Shown here: positions 1 through 8,748 of the stretch, piece by piece
Layout of the letters: each line of letters starts with the position of its first letter
How positions within the stretch are numbered: position 1 is the first letter of the stretch
DNA from: Micropterus salmoides
Taxonomy: Eukaryota; Chordata; Actinopteri; Centrarchiformes; Centrarchidae
Length of the DNA stretch: 64,000 nt
Assembly (NCBI RefSeq): GCF_014851395.1
Contig: NW_024040928.1
Location: 12,911,012-12,975,011 of the forward strand
Direction: 5' to 3'
The notes under the pieces: generated by a model
Database searches by the model: none
Seen by the model: the letters and a program-made list of their open reading frames with translations, nothing else
What the model was told of the DNA's origin: nothing
Position numbers and translations under genes: made by a program

Positions 1-249
1 CCCGGTCAGCTGGTTGACCTATCAGGAGCCAGCAGCTCCGGGCTGTGGCGTCACGCCGCGTCGTCAAACAGGACCCGGCCGGTTAACTTTTCAGTGAGAC
101 GCCCACTGGACCATCCTTCACGTTGCAGCATAAAGCTCCTGTGACGGCCGAGGTCCTGGTGTGTCGCTCAGAAGAACTCGCGTTCATTAACGTGGCTGCT
201 GCTGTTTCTCGGACCCTCGACGGAGAGGAAACTTGACTGCGACAGAACA
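1..249 (+). promoter_or_regulatory. slc25a38: CpG-rich promoter/untranslated first exon of slc25a38 (probable)
   Basis: The first 250 bases are GC- and CpG-rich, unlike the AT-rich DNA that follows, as expected for a housekeeping CpG-island promoter. A good donor (GTAAGG) begins at 250, and the next plausible acceptor on this strand is the one before 1168 in the exon carrying the slc25a38 start codon. I infer that this block holds the transcription start and a non-coding first exon. No TATA box is evident. The start of the exon cannot be placed from sequence alone and may lie before the window. Confidence 0.5.
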
Positions 250-825
250 GTAAGGTGCGGAGCCGCTGCCCTGCCACAAGAAGAAGACTGCACCTTTTAA
301 TAACAACCCTCACCGTGTCCTTTTGGTTTATTGGACCCTTTTGACAATTACTCAGTTATCCTAGTAGCTGACCAACGGCTTCAGACTCGTGATGTCAGTC
401 TCCCCATAAGATTTGAGGAGGCAGGTTAGAGAGGGTAAGGACGTTATATAACTTACTAATAATTAAATAATAATAATATATCATGCTGTGTAACATTTCA
501 ACAGCAGAACAAGAATAATCATATTGTGATGACAAGACCGCACACCTGGTCTTTGACTGATTTCTGTCTGTCTGTAGCCTGTGAATGTATTAAATGATAT
601 TGGTGTTGTTAGGCAATGTCTGCCAGCCACTTCACACCTTTCATTTCCTTTTATCTTCTATTCTTCATGGAGTCTTACTGAAGTATAAACCAAAAGTGCA
701 GGTGTGGGATTAAACCCCACAAACATCTGTCTGGAGACAACAAACCAAGACATTGTTCAGACAAGAGAACCCCCCCACCCTGTGCTGAATCCATCCTTAG
801 CCAGATAACTCCAGTGCTCATGCTT

Positions 826-828
<3 letters not shown>

Positions 829-866
<38 letters not shown>
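829..866. repeat. (AC)n microsatellite
   Basis: About 19 uninterrupted AC units in the 5' intron of slc25a38. Confidence 0.97.
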
Positions 867-868
<2 letters not shown>

Positions 869-1026
869 CATTAGTTCATTGTGTGTTCAAATTCACTCAA
901 AACAGGCACCAGGACATCCTAATATGCAGCACAGTGATCTTTGGTTAGTTAATGAATAGCTGTGTGTTGGGTGGTCACAAATAGGGGACACAGTGTCCGT
1001 CAGGTGACAAGTAATATTTAGCCTGC

Positions 1027-1055
<29 letters not shown>
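1027..1055. repeat. (GT)n microsatellite
   Basis: About 14 units, 160 bp from the AC tract at 829. The two are complementary and could pair as a loose inverted repeat. Confidence 0.95.
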
Positions 1056-1058
<3 letters not shown>

Positions 1059-1167
1059 CATTGCAGCCTGACCCAGACAGCAGGACTGTGCACATGCTCC
1101 ATCATCAGCGAGAAACCCCATCACTGAGAGGCCACTTCTCATTGTGCCTCTTTTTTTTTCATTTCAG

Positions 1168-1270
1168 CACTACAGGAGTGAAAGACTGACAAAGGAGGAA
1201 AAACAGAAGAGTTTTTGGGTTGGGCAAAAAAAAGTAGACATCGTGCTGAAGAGCTATGGAGCTCTCACTG
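1168..1270 (+). CDS. slc25a38: slc25a38 exon with 5' UTR and start codon
   Basis: The exon follows a pyrimidine tract and CAG acceptor (1166-1167) and ends before GTGAGT at 1271. Bases 1168-1255 are leader. Coding begins at 1256 and supplies only MELSL before the intron. The in-frame TGA at 1247-1249 excludes a longer N-terminus in this exon. Confidence 0.8.
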
Positions 1271-2080
1271 GTGAGTTTTTCAGCCGGAACAATTATGTAC
1301 ACTTTTGTGAACCTGATATTTAAGTGATGAGGTTTAAACATAAGGGTCATCCTTGTTGTTGAGCCTTTTCTCGAGATCAGGGCACACTGTCTGTCCGATA
1401 AAACTGTTCTGACATACTGATGACTAACTTTAGCCTCCTTTTTCTGACCGCCGGGAGTCCAGATGTGGTTGTAGAGCTGCAGATTAAGTGATTTGGGAGG
1501 GGGGACTGAGTGTGAATAACAAAGCAACATGGAGTTAAAATTTCAGTGTCAAGCACAATGTAATCTAGATTTAAAAGGTTATTTTAACCTGTGTTGTAAA
1601 TATTTTTATATAATATTCTGATTGTAAAAATATGCTTGCATCACAGCTACATGGGTCATTTTTGGCCTGACATAATTTATAGGAACCAGCAGACCAAAAA
1701 AACAACAGTGGTGTAACACCCTCAAAGAACCAATACTTTAGTAATTTTTGTAATTTTAGGACACAAACATTTATTTGGAAACAGATACTTGACTCACTGA
1801 TGGTATCACTACTACAGCATGTAATTGTAGCACAATTTTAGCACACAGTGCTAATGCTGTAAATCAAGTGATTATTAGCTACCTCCTGTCAAGCTTTCAT
1901 TAAATCCTCCCTCTCTTTCACTTCTCACCCCCTCCTCCCCTCAGGCTCACCCAGCTATCAAAGCCTTCATGTGCGGCTCCCTCAGTGGGACCTGCTCCAC
2001 ACTGCTTTTCCAACCTCTCGACCTGGTCAAGACCCGTCTGCAGACTTTGCAGAGTGGCAAGCAGCCTGGGTGAGTCTGTA

Positions 2081-2120
<40 letters not shown>

Positions 2121-3833
2121 ACACACACACAGAGTTATCAGTATCACTAGCTGCCTTGTGACCCCTGACTGCAATATTGACTGGATGAACACAAAAAAGG
2201 TTTGCCTCAGCTAAATCTTGCATCACACATGAACGCAGTATTGATTATTTACCATCGACGACCTTTTCAGTTCGGGCAGAGTGGGGATGGTGGCTGTGCT
2301 CCAGAGCGTGGTGCGGACGGAGAGGCTTCTTGGACTGTGGAAAGGAATTTCACCGGTTAGAACCTCTTAATTCTGTCTCTCCCTTCTTTGTGTATCCAAA
2401 AAAGTGAACAAATTCACCAGCTTCAGAGTTCCCCTTTTCTCATTCTGCTCTCTCGTCCATCTGCTCCTCTAGTCCTTTGTCCGGACCATCCCAGGAGTGG
2501 GGATCTACTTCAGCACCTACTACTCTTTAAAGCAACACTTCTTCCAGGACCGCAGGCCGGGGGCCATGGAGGCCGTGTTGCTGGGAGGCGGGGCCCGGAC
2601 TGTGGCAGGGGTCTTCATGCTGCCGGTCACTGTCATCAAGACACGCTTTGAAGTAAGCACAGGCAGACCTGTGCGTGCGTATGTGTGTGTTGTTATCACA
2701 GTTCATGAGAAATAGATTTTCCCTGAATGCTGCAATACCACAACTTCAACTAGTGGTTCTCAACCTTTTTGTCACCAGCATGTCTTACAGTATTTTTTTC
2801 ATTCAATTGAAACATTTGATTGGGAGTTTGAGATGGTTATTGAATTATCAATATTATACAGATACTTTCGCCAATGCAAACAGCAGTCTGTATTTAAAGA
2901 AGATGCTACAATGCACAAAATGTTTTTAGTTTTGTGTGTTGTCTGTATTTGAACAAATGTGTTATGTGCGTATTAAACTAAACTAAATGTGTGTTTTGTG
3001 ATTCAGTGCGGCAGGTACAGCTATGGGAGTGTGATCGGGGCTCTGCGCAGTGTGTGTCAGGCTGAAGGTCCTGCAGCTCTGTTCTCTGGCCTGATGGCCA
3101 CCCTCCTCAGAGATGTTCCTTTCTCTGGTATCTACGTCATGTTCTACAGCCAGACCAAGGCCTCGTTGCCAAAAGGTACACACAAGAGGCCCTTCAGGAA
3201 TAACCAGCAGCATGTTATAATTGACACAAAAAAACAGTAGCTGTTGGTCTCGTTTTAAGCTGTATTTTTTCTTTACATTTAAAAGCCTGAAACTAAATAG
3301 TAATTGTTTTTAATATCTATTACAATTAAATACCTAATGTCCATCTTCCCTCAAGAAATCAGCACGTCTGCTTCCGCCCCCCTGGCTAACTTTAGCTGTG
3401 GGATCCTGGCGGGTGTATTGGCCTCCCTGATCACGCAGCCTGCTGATGTGGTTAAAACACACGTCCAAGTCAATCCACAGCTGAGGACAGCGGAGGCTGT
3501 CAGATACATCTATACGGTAACTAGCTCACTCCTCTTTTACATAGTCGGGTCAAAATATGTGTTATTCTTTATTATCTTGCTCTTCAGGATTTCATGACCA
3601 GCATCAGTTGCATTTGGGGAAATCCAGTTGAACAGACCAACTGTGCAATACTATTAATGATTAAATGTGGCGCCTGTCTTTATTCTTCCACCTTGTCCTC
3701 TCTCGCTCAGGAACATGGACTCCAGGGGTTCTTAAGAGGGGCAGTTCCACGGGCACTGAGGAGGACCATGATGGCCGCCATGGCATGGACGGTGTACGAG
3801 CAGATGATGGCCCGTTTCGGATTAAAGTCTTGA
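1256..3833 (+). CDS. slc25a38: Mitochondrial glycine transporter SLC25A38 (complete, 7 coding exons)
   Basis: SLC25A38 is an inner-membrane carrier of the SLC25 family. It imports glycine into mitochondria for the first step of haem synthesis (yeast orthologue Hem25); human loss causes congenital sideroblastic anaemia. The coding exons are 1256-1270, 1945-2069, 2271-2355, 2473-2652, 3007-3175, 3356-3516 and 3711-3833 (TGA at 3831). They sum to 858 nt, 285 residues, with all junctions GT-AG and in phase. The three carrier repeats each carry the signature at the end of the odd helix: PLDLVK (29-34), PVTVIK (126-131) and PADVVK (220-225). The middle motif has T in place of the usual acidic residue, which I recall as normal for this subfamily. 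The C-terminus reads MMARFGLKS, close to the human end. The ATG at 1256 is chosen because an in-frame TGA lies at 1247-1249. rpsa lies 2.3 kb downstream on the same strand, as in human 3p22. Teleosts may have a and b copies; I cannot tell which this is. Confidence 0.93.
1945..2069 (+). CDS. slc25a38: slc25a38 coding exon 2
   Basis: This exon encodes the first transmembrane helix and the first carrier signature (QPLDLVKTR). It is bounded by CAG before 1945 and GTGAGT at 2070. It ends in phase 2: the Gly codon GG|T is completed by the next exon. Confidence 0.92.
2081..2118. repeat. (CA)n microsatellite
   Basis: Lies 11 bp after the donor of slc25a38 coding exon 2. CA repeats next to donors can act as hnRNP L-responsive splicing elements; that role here is only a possibility. 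Confidence 0.95.
2271..2355 (+). CDS. slc25a38: slc25a38 coding exon 3
   Basis: This exon encodes the matrix loop of repeat 1, including the LLGLWKGISP stretch that matches the family's GxxGLWKG pattern. The acceptor is TTTTCAG. The donor at 2356 is GTTAGA, a weak match to the consensus. Confidence 0.9.
2473..2652 (+). CDS. slc25a38: slc25a38 coding exon 4
   Basis: Sixty codons (residues 76-135) cover the second half of repeat 1 (IPGVGIYF) and the first helix of repeat 2, ending at its signature PVTVIKTRFE. The donor is GTAAGC. The last 17 bases of the exon recur exactly at 4373-4389, downstream of the gene. Confidence 0.92.
3007..3175 (+). CDS. slc25a38: slc25a38 coding exon 5
   Basis: This exon encodes the rest of repeat 2, including LFSGLMATLLRDVPFSGIY, a strongly conserved carrier stretch with the LRD motif. 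It ends one base into a Glu codon; the donor is GTACAC. Confidence 0.92.
3356..3516 (+). CDS. slc25a38: slc25a38 coding exon 6
   Basis: This exon encodes the first helix of repeat 3, with CGILAGVLASLITQPADVVK containing the third carrier signature. It ends at ...YIYT before GTAACT. Confidence 0.92.
3711..3833 (+). CDS. slc25a38: slc25a38 last coding exon
   Basis: This exon encodes the last transmembrane helix: GAVPRALRRTMMAAMAWTVY, then MMARFGLKS and a TGA stop. It begins after GCTCAG at 3710. Confidence 0.93.
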   Translation, partial: EHGLQGFLRGAVPRALRRTMMAAMAWTVYEQMMARFGLKS

Positions 3834-6158
3834 AGGGGGTTGATGAAAAACTTGCAAGAGATAAAAGTCAAGTCACAGTGTGAAGACGGTAACGAGCATG
3901 AAAGGAAAGGCTACAGTAGAGATTCACCTAATCTTGTTTTGCTCATAAGTGTCAAAGGCTTTCAGTGGCTTTACATATGTCACTGCAACAAGAGATGAAG
4001 ACTGGAGAGCAAAGAAAGCATCCACATGTTGTCTAAATGACTAACACATATTACAAGAGTGGTGTGGAGAATGTGCTTTCCTGGGTTATGGCTGAAGTTC
4101 AGGAACCAGATTTTTGGCCTGTGTTTAGTAACTCTGAAGAAAATATTTCATATAGGTATGCTGTGATGTTCTGTATTGCACTACAAGTTGTTAAAAAAAT
4201 CTGATCCTTAATGAGTATTTGGAACCCGTCAATCATTGAGATTTTCTACGTTTTCAAAATGCCTCAGTGGGAATTCCTGCCTCTCCTGCAGTGGTGCAAT
4301 CCTTAATTACTCAAGACAGTGTCCCAGATACAGCTCGGACTTCTGTAATGCACTTTAACCCCATCAGTTCTGTCAAGACACGCTTTGAAAGCTGTAGAGG
4401 CATATATAATATATTGCTATATTATTTGTAAAACGAAATAATATATGCATGCAATTTTTACTTGGTATATTCATCTGCCTTTAAAATGTAACATTTTTTA
4501 AATATTTGTTGTTTACCATTGTAACTTAAATATGCTACCTTCTTAAGGATGTTTAAGAAAAAACACTGTACAATATACTCATGTGAAAGATTAATTTTTG
4601 TGTACCCATATTTTTACTGTCAATTGATTCAACGGGAAGTGACAGCCTCACATTGGTGCCTGAATCCTGGCTAACCTCAGTAATATTGTAGTGCAAATAT
4701 GAATATTCTTGGCCCCCGGCAGACTTAACAAGCTTATTTCAACACTGCGTTTCACATGCGTCCTCCTTGCGTGCAGAAGCAGAAATAGGCAGCCAGAGAC
4801 ACAATATTGATATTTTTGGTTATCTTTGCTTATTTAGTTAGCAGTGGTGGAAAGGACCAATAGCAGAATTGATAACTACTTTTGGTGCATGTTTCTGACT
4901 TAAAAACTCAAGTTCAGGTACCCAAACTGCACTATATGAACTTTGATACTTTTCTCTTATTAATGGACAGAATATAAAACAATGGCTGACTCTGTAAAAC
5001 TGTCAAAGAGATTAGAAAGACATATTGCTCAGCATATCGCAGTGGACTGCCAGAACATAAAGGCCAAAGACTTATCACAGCACTGTGAGACAGAGATAAG
5101 CAGTACAGGGGGTGGTGACATAATATCAAATAGGACATGTGCAGGATTGTCAGGCTAAAGTAAGACATTAAGATATTTAGGGGGAGCTATCTACTAAAAT
5201 AGCCTAGTTAAGTATTCGTTAAAGATCAGATACATATACACTACAATACTTGAGAAAGACTCATTCCTTTTACTTTTGATTGGATTTAGTCTCCAGATAT
5301 TGTCTTTTCACTTCATCAGACACACAAACCTTATGTAAATAATAGGAGATTTTGGAAGAATAATCTTTGTCTTCTAAACTTCTTGACAATAGGCGCCTCA
5401 TCATTTTAACAAGCTGTGTGCGAATTTGTGTCAGAAGTATGGGGCATAGTTTGAATACAAAATGACGTGCAGCCAATGTCTTTGCCTTGAGGGATCCTAA
5501 TAAATCAATTCTGAAGTACTTCAGGGTCACTGACCAAAAAGACTGAATGTGTTGACAACCTGGATTTCCCCCAGAAAACAGCTCCAAAACATTTTATACA
5601 ACTCCCTTTTTTTAATCCTCATTTGTAACATCCATCGCCTCTAATGTCCTTGACATTAACCCAAATCTGAGTTTTGAATCAACACATCATTGCCATGTCC
5701 TACATATCTGCCTGGGAGTCTTTCCTTTGACGTTATTAAAATCTAAAGTGTTCTTTTAGGATTATAGTATAATAACTTTATGGACATAAGACGCGTTTCA
5801 GTTTCACTAAAATTATTTCTCAACTGACTGTGTCATTGTGTACATATTATGTTCCCTTTGCCTGGAACTCTTTATCTCTAGCAAATATAGCTGGTTGCAA
5901 CACGGGTCAGAACTCAGCGTCTCAGCATTGTCTTAATATGGTCTTTCCATCTCCATTGTCTTAATATGGGATACCCATCCGACCCGCGGTCCAACCTCTG
6001 GTTACCTCTGCTACCATCATTACAGGACATGGCGTAAACCTCGTAGACATGTAGATGAACCTCATCTAGTGGCGAACCTGCAGAACTACATTCACAATAA
6101 CCAACCAATCACACGCCTGGAAATGTGGTATTTATAACACGTCATTTCCTCCCAGCGT
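3834..6158 (+). other. slc25a38 3' UTR and intergenic spacer
   Basis: This 2.3-kb stretch has no recognisable gene. The proximal part should be the slc25a38 3' UTR. I saw no canonical AATAAA signal close to the stop, so its end is not placed. It contains a 17-base exact repeat of the end of coding exon 4 at 4373-4389. The last few hundred bases before 6160 become more CpG-rich and grade into the rpsa promoter. Confidence 0.5.
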
Positions 6159-6204
6159 CCTCTTTTCACCGTGTGGTCAGACTTCCATACGGCGTTGTTT
6201 CGTG
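6128..6204 (+). promoter_or_regulatory. rpsa: rpsa core promoter and untranslated first exon with TOP-like start
   Basis: A TATA-like sequence (TATTTATAA, 6129-6137) lies about 25-30 bp before a pyrimidine tract (CCTCTTTTC, 6159-6167). Vertebrate ribosomal-protein genes start transcription at a C within such a tract (5' TOP), which puts the mRNA under mTOR/LARP1 translational control. The non-coding first exon then runs to 6204, before a consensus GTGAGT donor at 6205. The exact start base is inferred. Confidence 0.7.
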
Positions 6205-6732
6205 GTGAGTTTAAAAATGCATTATTCAATTGTAATACATCTTTAAACATCGCAAAGAGCACGATGTAATGATAGACTAACCGTAAAGTACACAGCGAGA
6301 CAACATAAATCCTGTTTGTCGCGCCGATATCGTGTGAATTTATCCTAAAGCAGATAATGCTAACATGTTAGCTAACTTGCTAGCCATTGACACGCGCTCA
6401 TCTCGCGGTGTTCCCCTCGCGCCCGACTCTAAAAAGCGGGTTTGACTTAATGGTCGCAGCTTACCCAGAGGAAATGGTGACAAATGTTATTAAATCTGTA
6501 AAAGACCAAGTGGGTCCACACATGGTTTGAATTGTGGTTATTCGCTCTTAAAGGCCTCTGTTACCCGGATGCCTGTCGTTAATGCCTCCTGTGCTGCATG
6601 AGTGTCCTTTTTGCAAGACTCATAAATTTAAATTAAAAAAATCTATCAATAATGATCATGATGTCAGAATATGGGCCGACTTGACACGAGCTGGTGGTTT
6701 CCTGACCAATGCTTGTCGTCCTGTTTTCCCAG

Positions 6733-6904
6733 CTCTCCCATCTAACTCGTAACGCAGGGAAAGTGGTCACGATGTCCGGAGGTCTGGATGTCCTTCAAAT
6801 GAAGGAGGAGGATGTGCTGAAGTTCCTGGCTGCAGGGACCCACCTGGGAGGCACCAACTTAGACTTCCAGATGGATCAGTATGTCTACAAGAGAAAAAGT
6901 GACG
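6733..6904 (+). CDS. rpsa: rpsa exon 2 (start codon)
   Basis: The acceptor is TTTTCCCAG. Leader runs 6733-6771 and the ATG is at 6772-6774. The exon encodes the uS2 N-terminus through YVYKRKSDG, ending in phase 1 before GTGAGT at 6905. Confidence 0.94.
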
Positions 6905-7663
6905 GTGAGTGGAAATGCTCCCCCCACCACGGCGATGCTGTTAAAGGTTTTTATGGTGATTGAAGTAAGAATTTGTCTTCTTGCACACCAGGTGTGTACA
7001 TCATCAACCTGAAGAAGACCTGGGAGAAGCTGTTGCTCGCTGCCAGGGCCATTGTTGCCATTGAAAACCCGGCTGACGTTTGCGTCATCTCTTCCAGGAA
7101 CACTGGACAGGTAAAGTTAAAACGGATGGCTGCGTAAATTGATGCTCTGTTGCACTGAGTCACTGCTGTTCTGGACAGTGGGTTTACAGTGGTATTATTT
7201 GAGCTATGATACGCACTCTGTTAAAGCCGGGCACCGATGTCGGTGTTCAGGTGTCGGAAGTGTGCAAGAGTGAGCCGGCCGGGTTTTCGCTAACACCATG
7301 AGGACTGTCGTCCCATGACTGGGGTTTGATAGTGACCTGAGCCACAGTTCAATTTATCAGATAAATTAGTAATTTCACTGAGATCTTGAGTATACTTGTT
7401 CGTTCTGGCCACTTTAGAGAGCTGTGCTAAAGTTCGCCTCTGCCACCGGTGCCACCACCTTCCACGGTCGCTTCACCCCTGGTACATTCACCAATCAGAT
7501 CCAGGCAGCTTTCAGGGAGCCCCGTCTCCTGATTGTGACTGACCCTCGTGCTGACCATCAGCCACTAACTGAGGCTTCCTACGTCAACATCCCCACCATT
7601 GCCCTGTGCAACACTGACTCCCCGCTGAGATATGTGGACATTGCCATCCCCTGTAACAACAAG
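6772..7663 (+). CDS. rpsa: 40S ribosomal protein SA (uS2), 5' part only, cut by the assembly gap
   Basis: RPSA is the uS2-family protein of the small ribosomal subunit, needed for pre-40S maturation; it was also described as the 67-kDa laminin receptor precursor. Three coding exons are present: 6772-6904, 6992-7110 and 7418-7663 (498 nt, 166 codons), preceded by 39 nt of leader in the first (from 6733). Diagnostic stretches are MSGGLDVLQMKEEDVLKF at the N-terminus, FHGRFTPGTFTNQIQ, and RYVDIAIPCNNK at the end of the last exon. All are nearly identical to human. The remaining 129 or so codons (exons for the C-terminal half of uS2, the LMWWML segment and the acidic tail) are not in the window; the intron after 7663 runs into the 500-N gap. 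The gene looks intact up to there, so the loss is an assembly matter and not a pseudogene: it keeps its introns, promoter and open frame. Confidence 0.95.
6992..7110 (+). CDS. rpsa: rpsa exon 3
   Basis: This exon encodes VYIINLKKTWEKLLLAAR and ends ISSRNTGQ before GTAAAG. It is phase-compatible with both neighbours (it completes the Gly codon G|GT). Confidence 0.95.
7209..7349 (+). ncRNA. Candidate H/ACA box snoRNA in rpsa intron
   Basis: The region folds into two hairpins and ends in an ACA box. The 5' stem pairs CGCACT (7212-7217) with AGTGTG (7259-7264) and has an inner GCACCG/CGGTGT hairpin. The 3' hairpin has CATG/CATG and GGAC/GTCC inner stems (from 7297 to 7318). Its outer stem pairs GGC.GGGT with ACCT..GCC, leaving an internal loop suited to a pseudouridylation guide pocket. 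ACA (7344-7346) directly follows the outer stem, three bases from the predicted end. The hinge (AGAGTG) misses the last A of the ANANNA H box. Vertebrate RPSA introns host H/ACA snoRNAs (SNORA62/E2 and SNORA6 in human), so the location fits. Which orthologue it is I cannot say. Confidence 0.6.
7418..7663 (+). CDS. rpsa: rpsa exon 4, last one present
   Basis: Eighty-two codons from RAVLKFASATGATTFHGRF to PCNNK, ending in phase 0 before GTGAGA at 7664. The sequence is as expected for an intact vertebrate RPSA. Confidence 0.95.
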
Positions 7664-7710
7664 GTGAGACCACTTGAAAGAATCAAACATTTACTAATCC
7701 TGACAACTTG

Positions 7711-7801
7711 CATCTTGCACACTGTTAGAGCCCGGTGCTGTCCTGACTGTGCGGTGCAGGGTGGAGATGTGTGCTAAATAAAATGCTTGGCCTCAACCCC
7801 C
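7711..7801 (+). ncRNA. Candidate H/ACA snoRNA, 5' half, truncated by the gap
   Basis: In the next rpsa intron, GCACAC (7717-7722) pairs with GTGTGC (7769-7774) around a roughly 58-nt hairpin with inner CC..TGC / GCA.GG pairing. Immediately after it comes AAATAA (7776-7781), which satisfies the ANANNA H box. The 3' hairpin and ACA box would fall in the Ns. Vertebrate RPSA hosts two H/ACA snoRNAs in separate introns, which supports the reading, but only half of the structure can be seen. Confidence 0.45.
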
Positions 7802-8301
7802 NNNNNNNNNNNNNNNNNNNNNNNNNNNNNNNNNNNNNNNNNNNNNNNNNNNNNNNNNNNNNNNNNNNNNNNNNNNNNNNNNNNNNNNNNNNNNNNNNNN
7901 NNNNNNNNNNNNNNNNNNNNNNNNNNNNNNNNNNNNNNNNNNNNNNNNNNNNNNNNNNNNNNNNNNNNNNNNNNNNNNNNNNNNNNNNNNNNNNNNNNNN
8001 NNNNNNNNNNNNNNNNNNNNNNNNNNNNNNNNNNNNNNNNNNNNNNNNNNNNNNNNNNNNNNNNNNNNNNNNNNNNNNNNNNNNNNNNNNNNNNNNNNNN
8101 NNNNNNNNNNNNNNNNNNNNNNNNNNNNNNNNNNNNNNNNNNNNNNNNNNNNNNNNNNNNNNNNNNNNNNNNNNNNNNNNNNNNNNNNNNNNNNNNNNNN
8201 NNNNNNNNNNNNNNNNNNNNNNNNNNNNNNNNNNNNNNNNNNNNNNNNNNNNNNNNNNNNNNNNNNNNNNNNNNNNNNNNNNNNNNNNNNNNNNNNNNNN
8301 N
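7802..8301. other. Assembly gap of exactly 500 N
   Basis: The round length suggests a placeholder of unknown true size. The 3' exons of rpsa and the 5' half of nbas are both missing at this point, so the missing DNA must be many kilobases, or two unrelated contigs were joined. Confidence 0.97.
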
Positions 8302-8396
8302 AATATCGTTATTTATGGCTGATGCAGATTAACATGTAGTCTCGGGCTTGGTCTGTGGTTCAGCTAATATATATGGACATCCTTACGTTCCAAACT

Positions 8397-8400
<4 letters not shown>

Positions 8401-8427
<27 letters not shown>
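8401..8427. repeat. (GT)n microsatellite
   Basis: About 13 GT units followed by GAGAGAGA, just after the assembly gap. Confidence 0.95.
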
Positions 8428-8433
<6 letters not shown>

Positions 8434-8634
8434 TGTAGTCAGATGAAGATTTAATAAGAGGTTTATTAAGCCAGATGTTGTATGTGATATGCAGGATTGT
8501 GGGATTTGCCATTCAGTGTGTGATGTTGACAGTTTTAAAAAAACACTTTCATGTTAGTGTGCTGCTTCTATCCAGTGTCGATGTCTGCTTGAATTAATAT
8601 CTGTGCGTGTGTGTGTATGTGTGTATGTATCTAG

Positions 8635-8748
8635 GAGATGACAAGGCTACGCGAAAAGGCAAAGTGCTGACCCTGCTCGCAGAACAAGCTCTCCAGTGTC
8701 TGGACTTCAAGGCCTCCTACATCCACTGTCAGGACCTCATGGCTGCAG
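8635..8748 (+). CDS. nbas: nbas exon (first visible)
   Basis: The exon begins two bases into a codon after CTAG and reads DDKATRKGKVLTLLAEQAL...DLMAAG. The donor is GTATGT. It is separated from the gap by 333 bp of intron. The exon that should precede it is not present. Confidence 0.9.

Noticed and set aside
1918..2226. Minus-strand frame overlapping slc25a38 exon 2
   Set aside because: Shadow of the real exon plus the CA repeat.
5270..5587. 105-codon minus-strand frame downstream of slc25a38
   Set aside because: No family match, no splice or promoter context; not distinguishable from chance in AT-rich DNA.
7771..8332. Open frames of about 180 codons across the gap
   Set aside because: They consist of Ns and carry no information.
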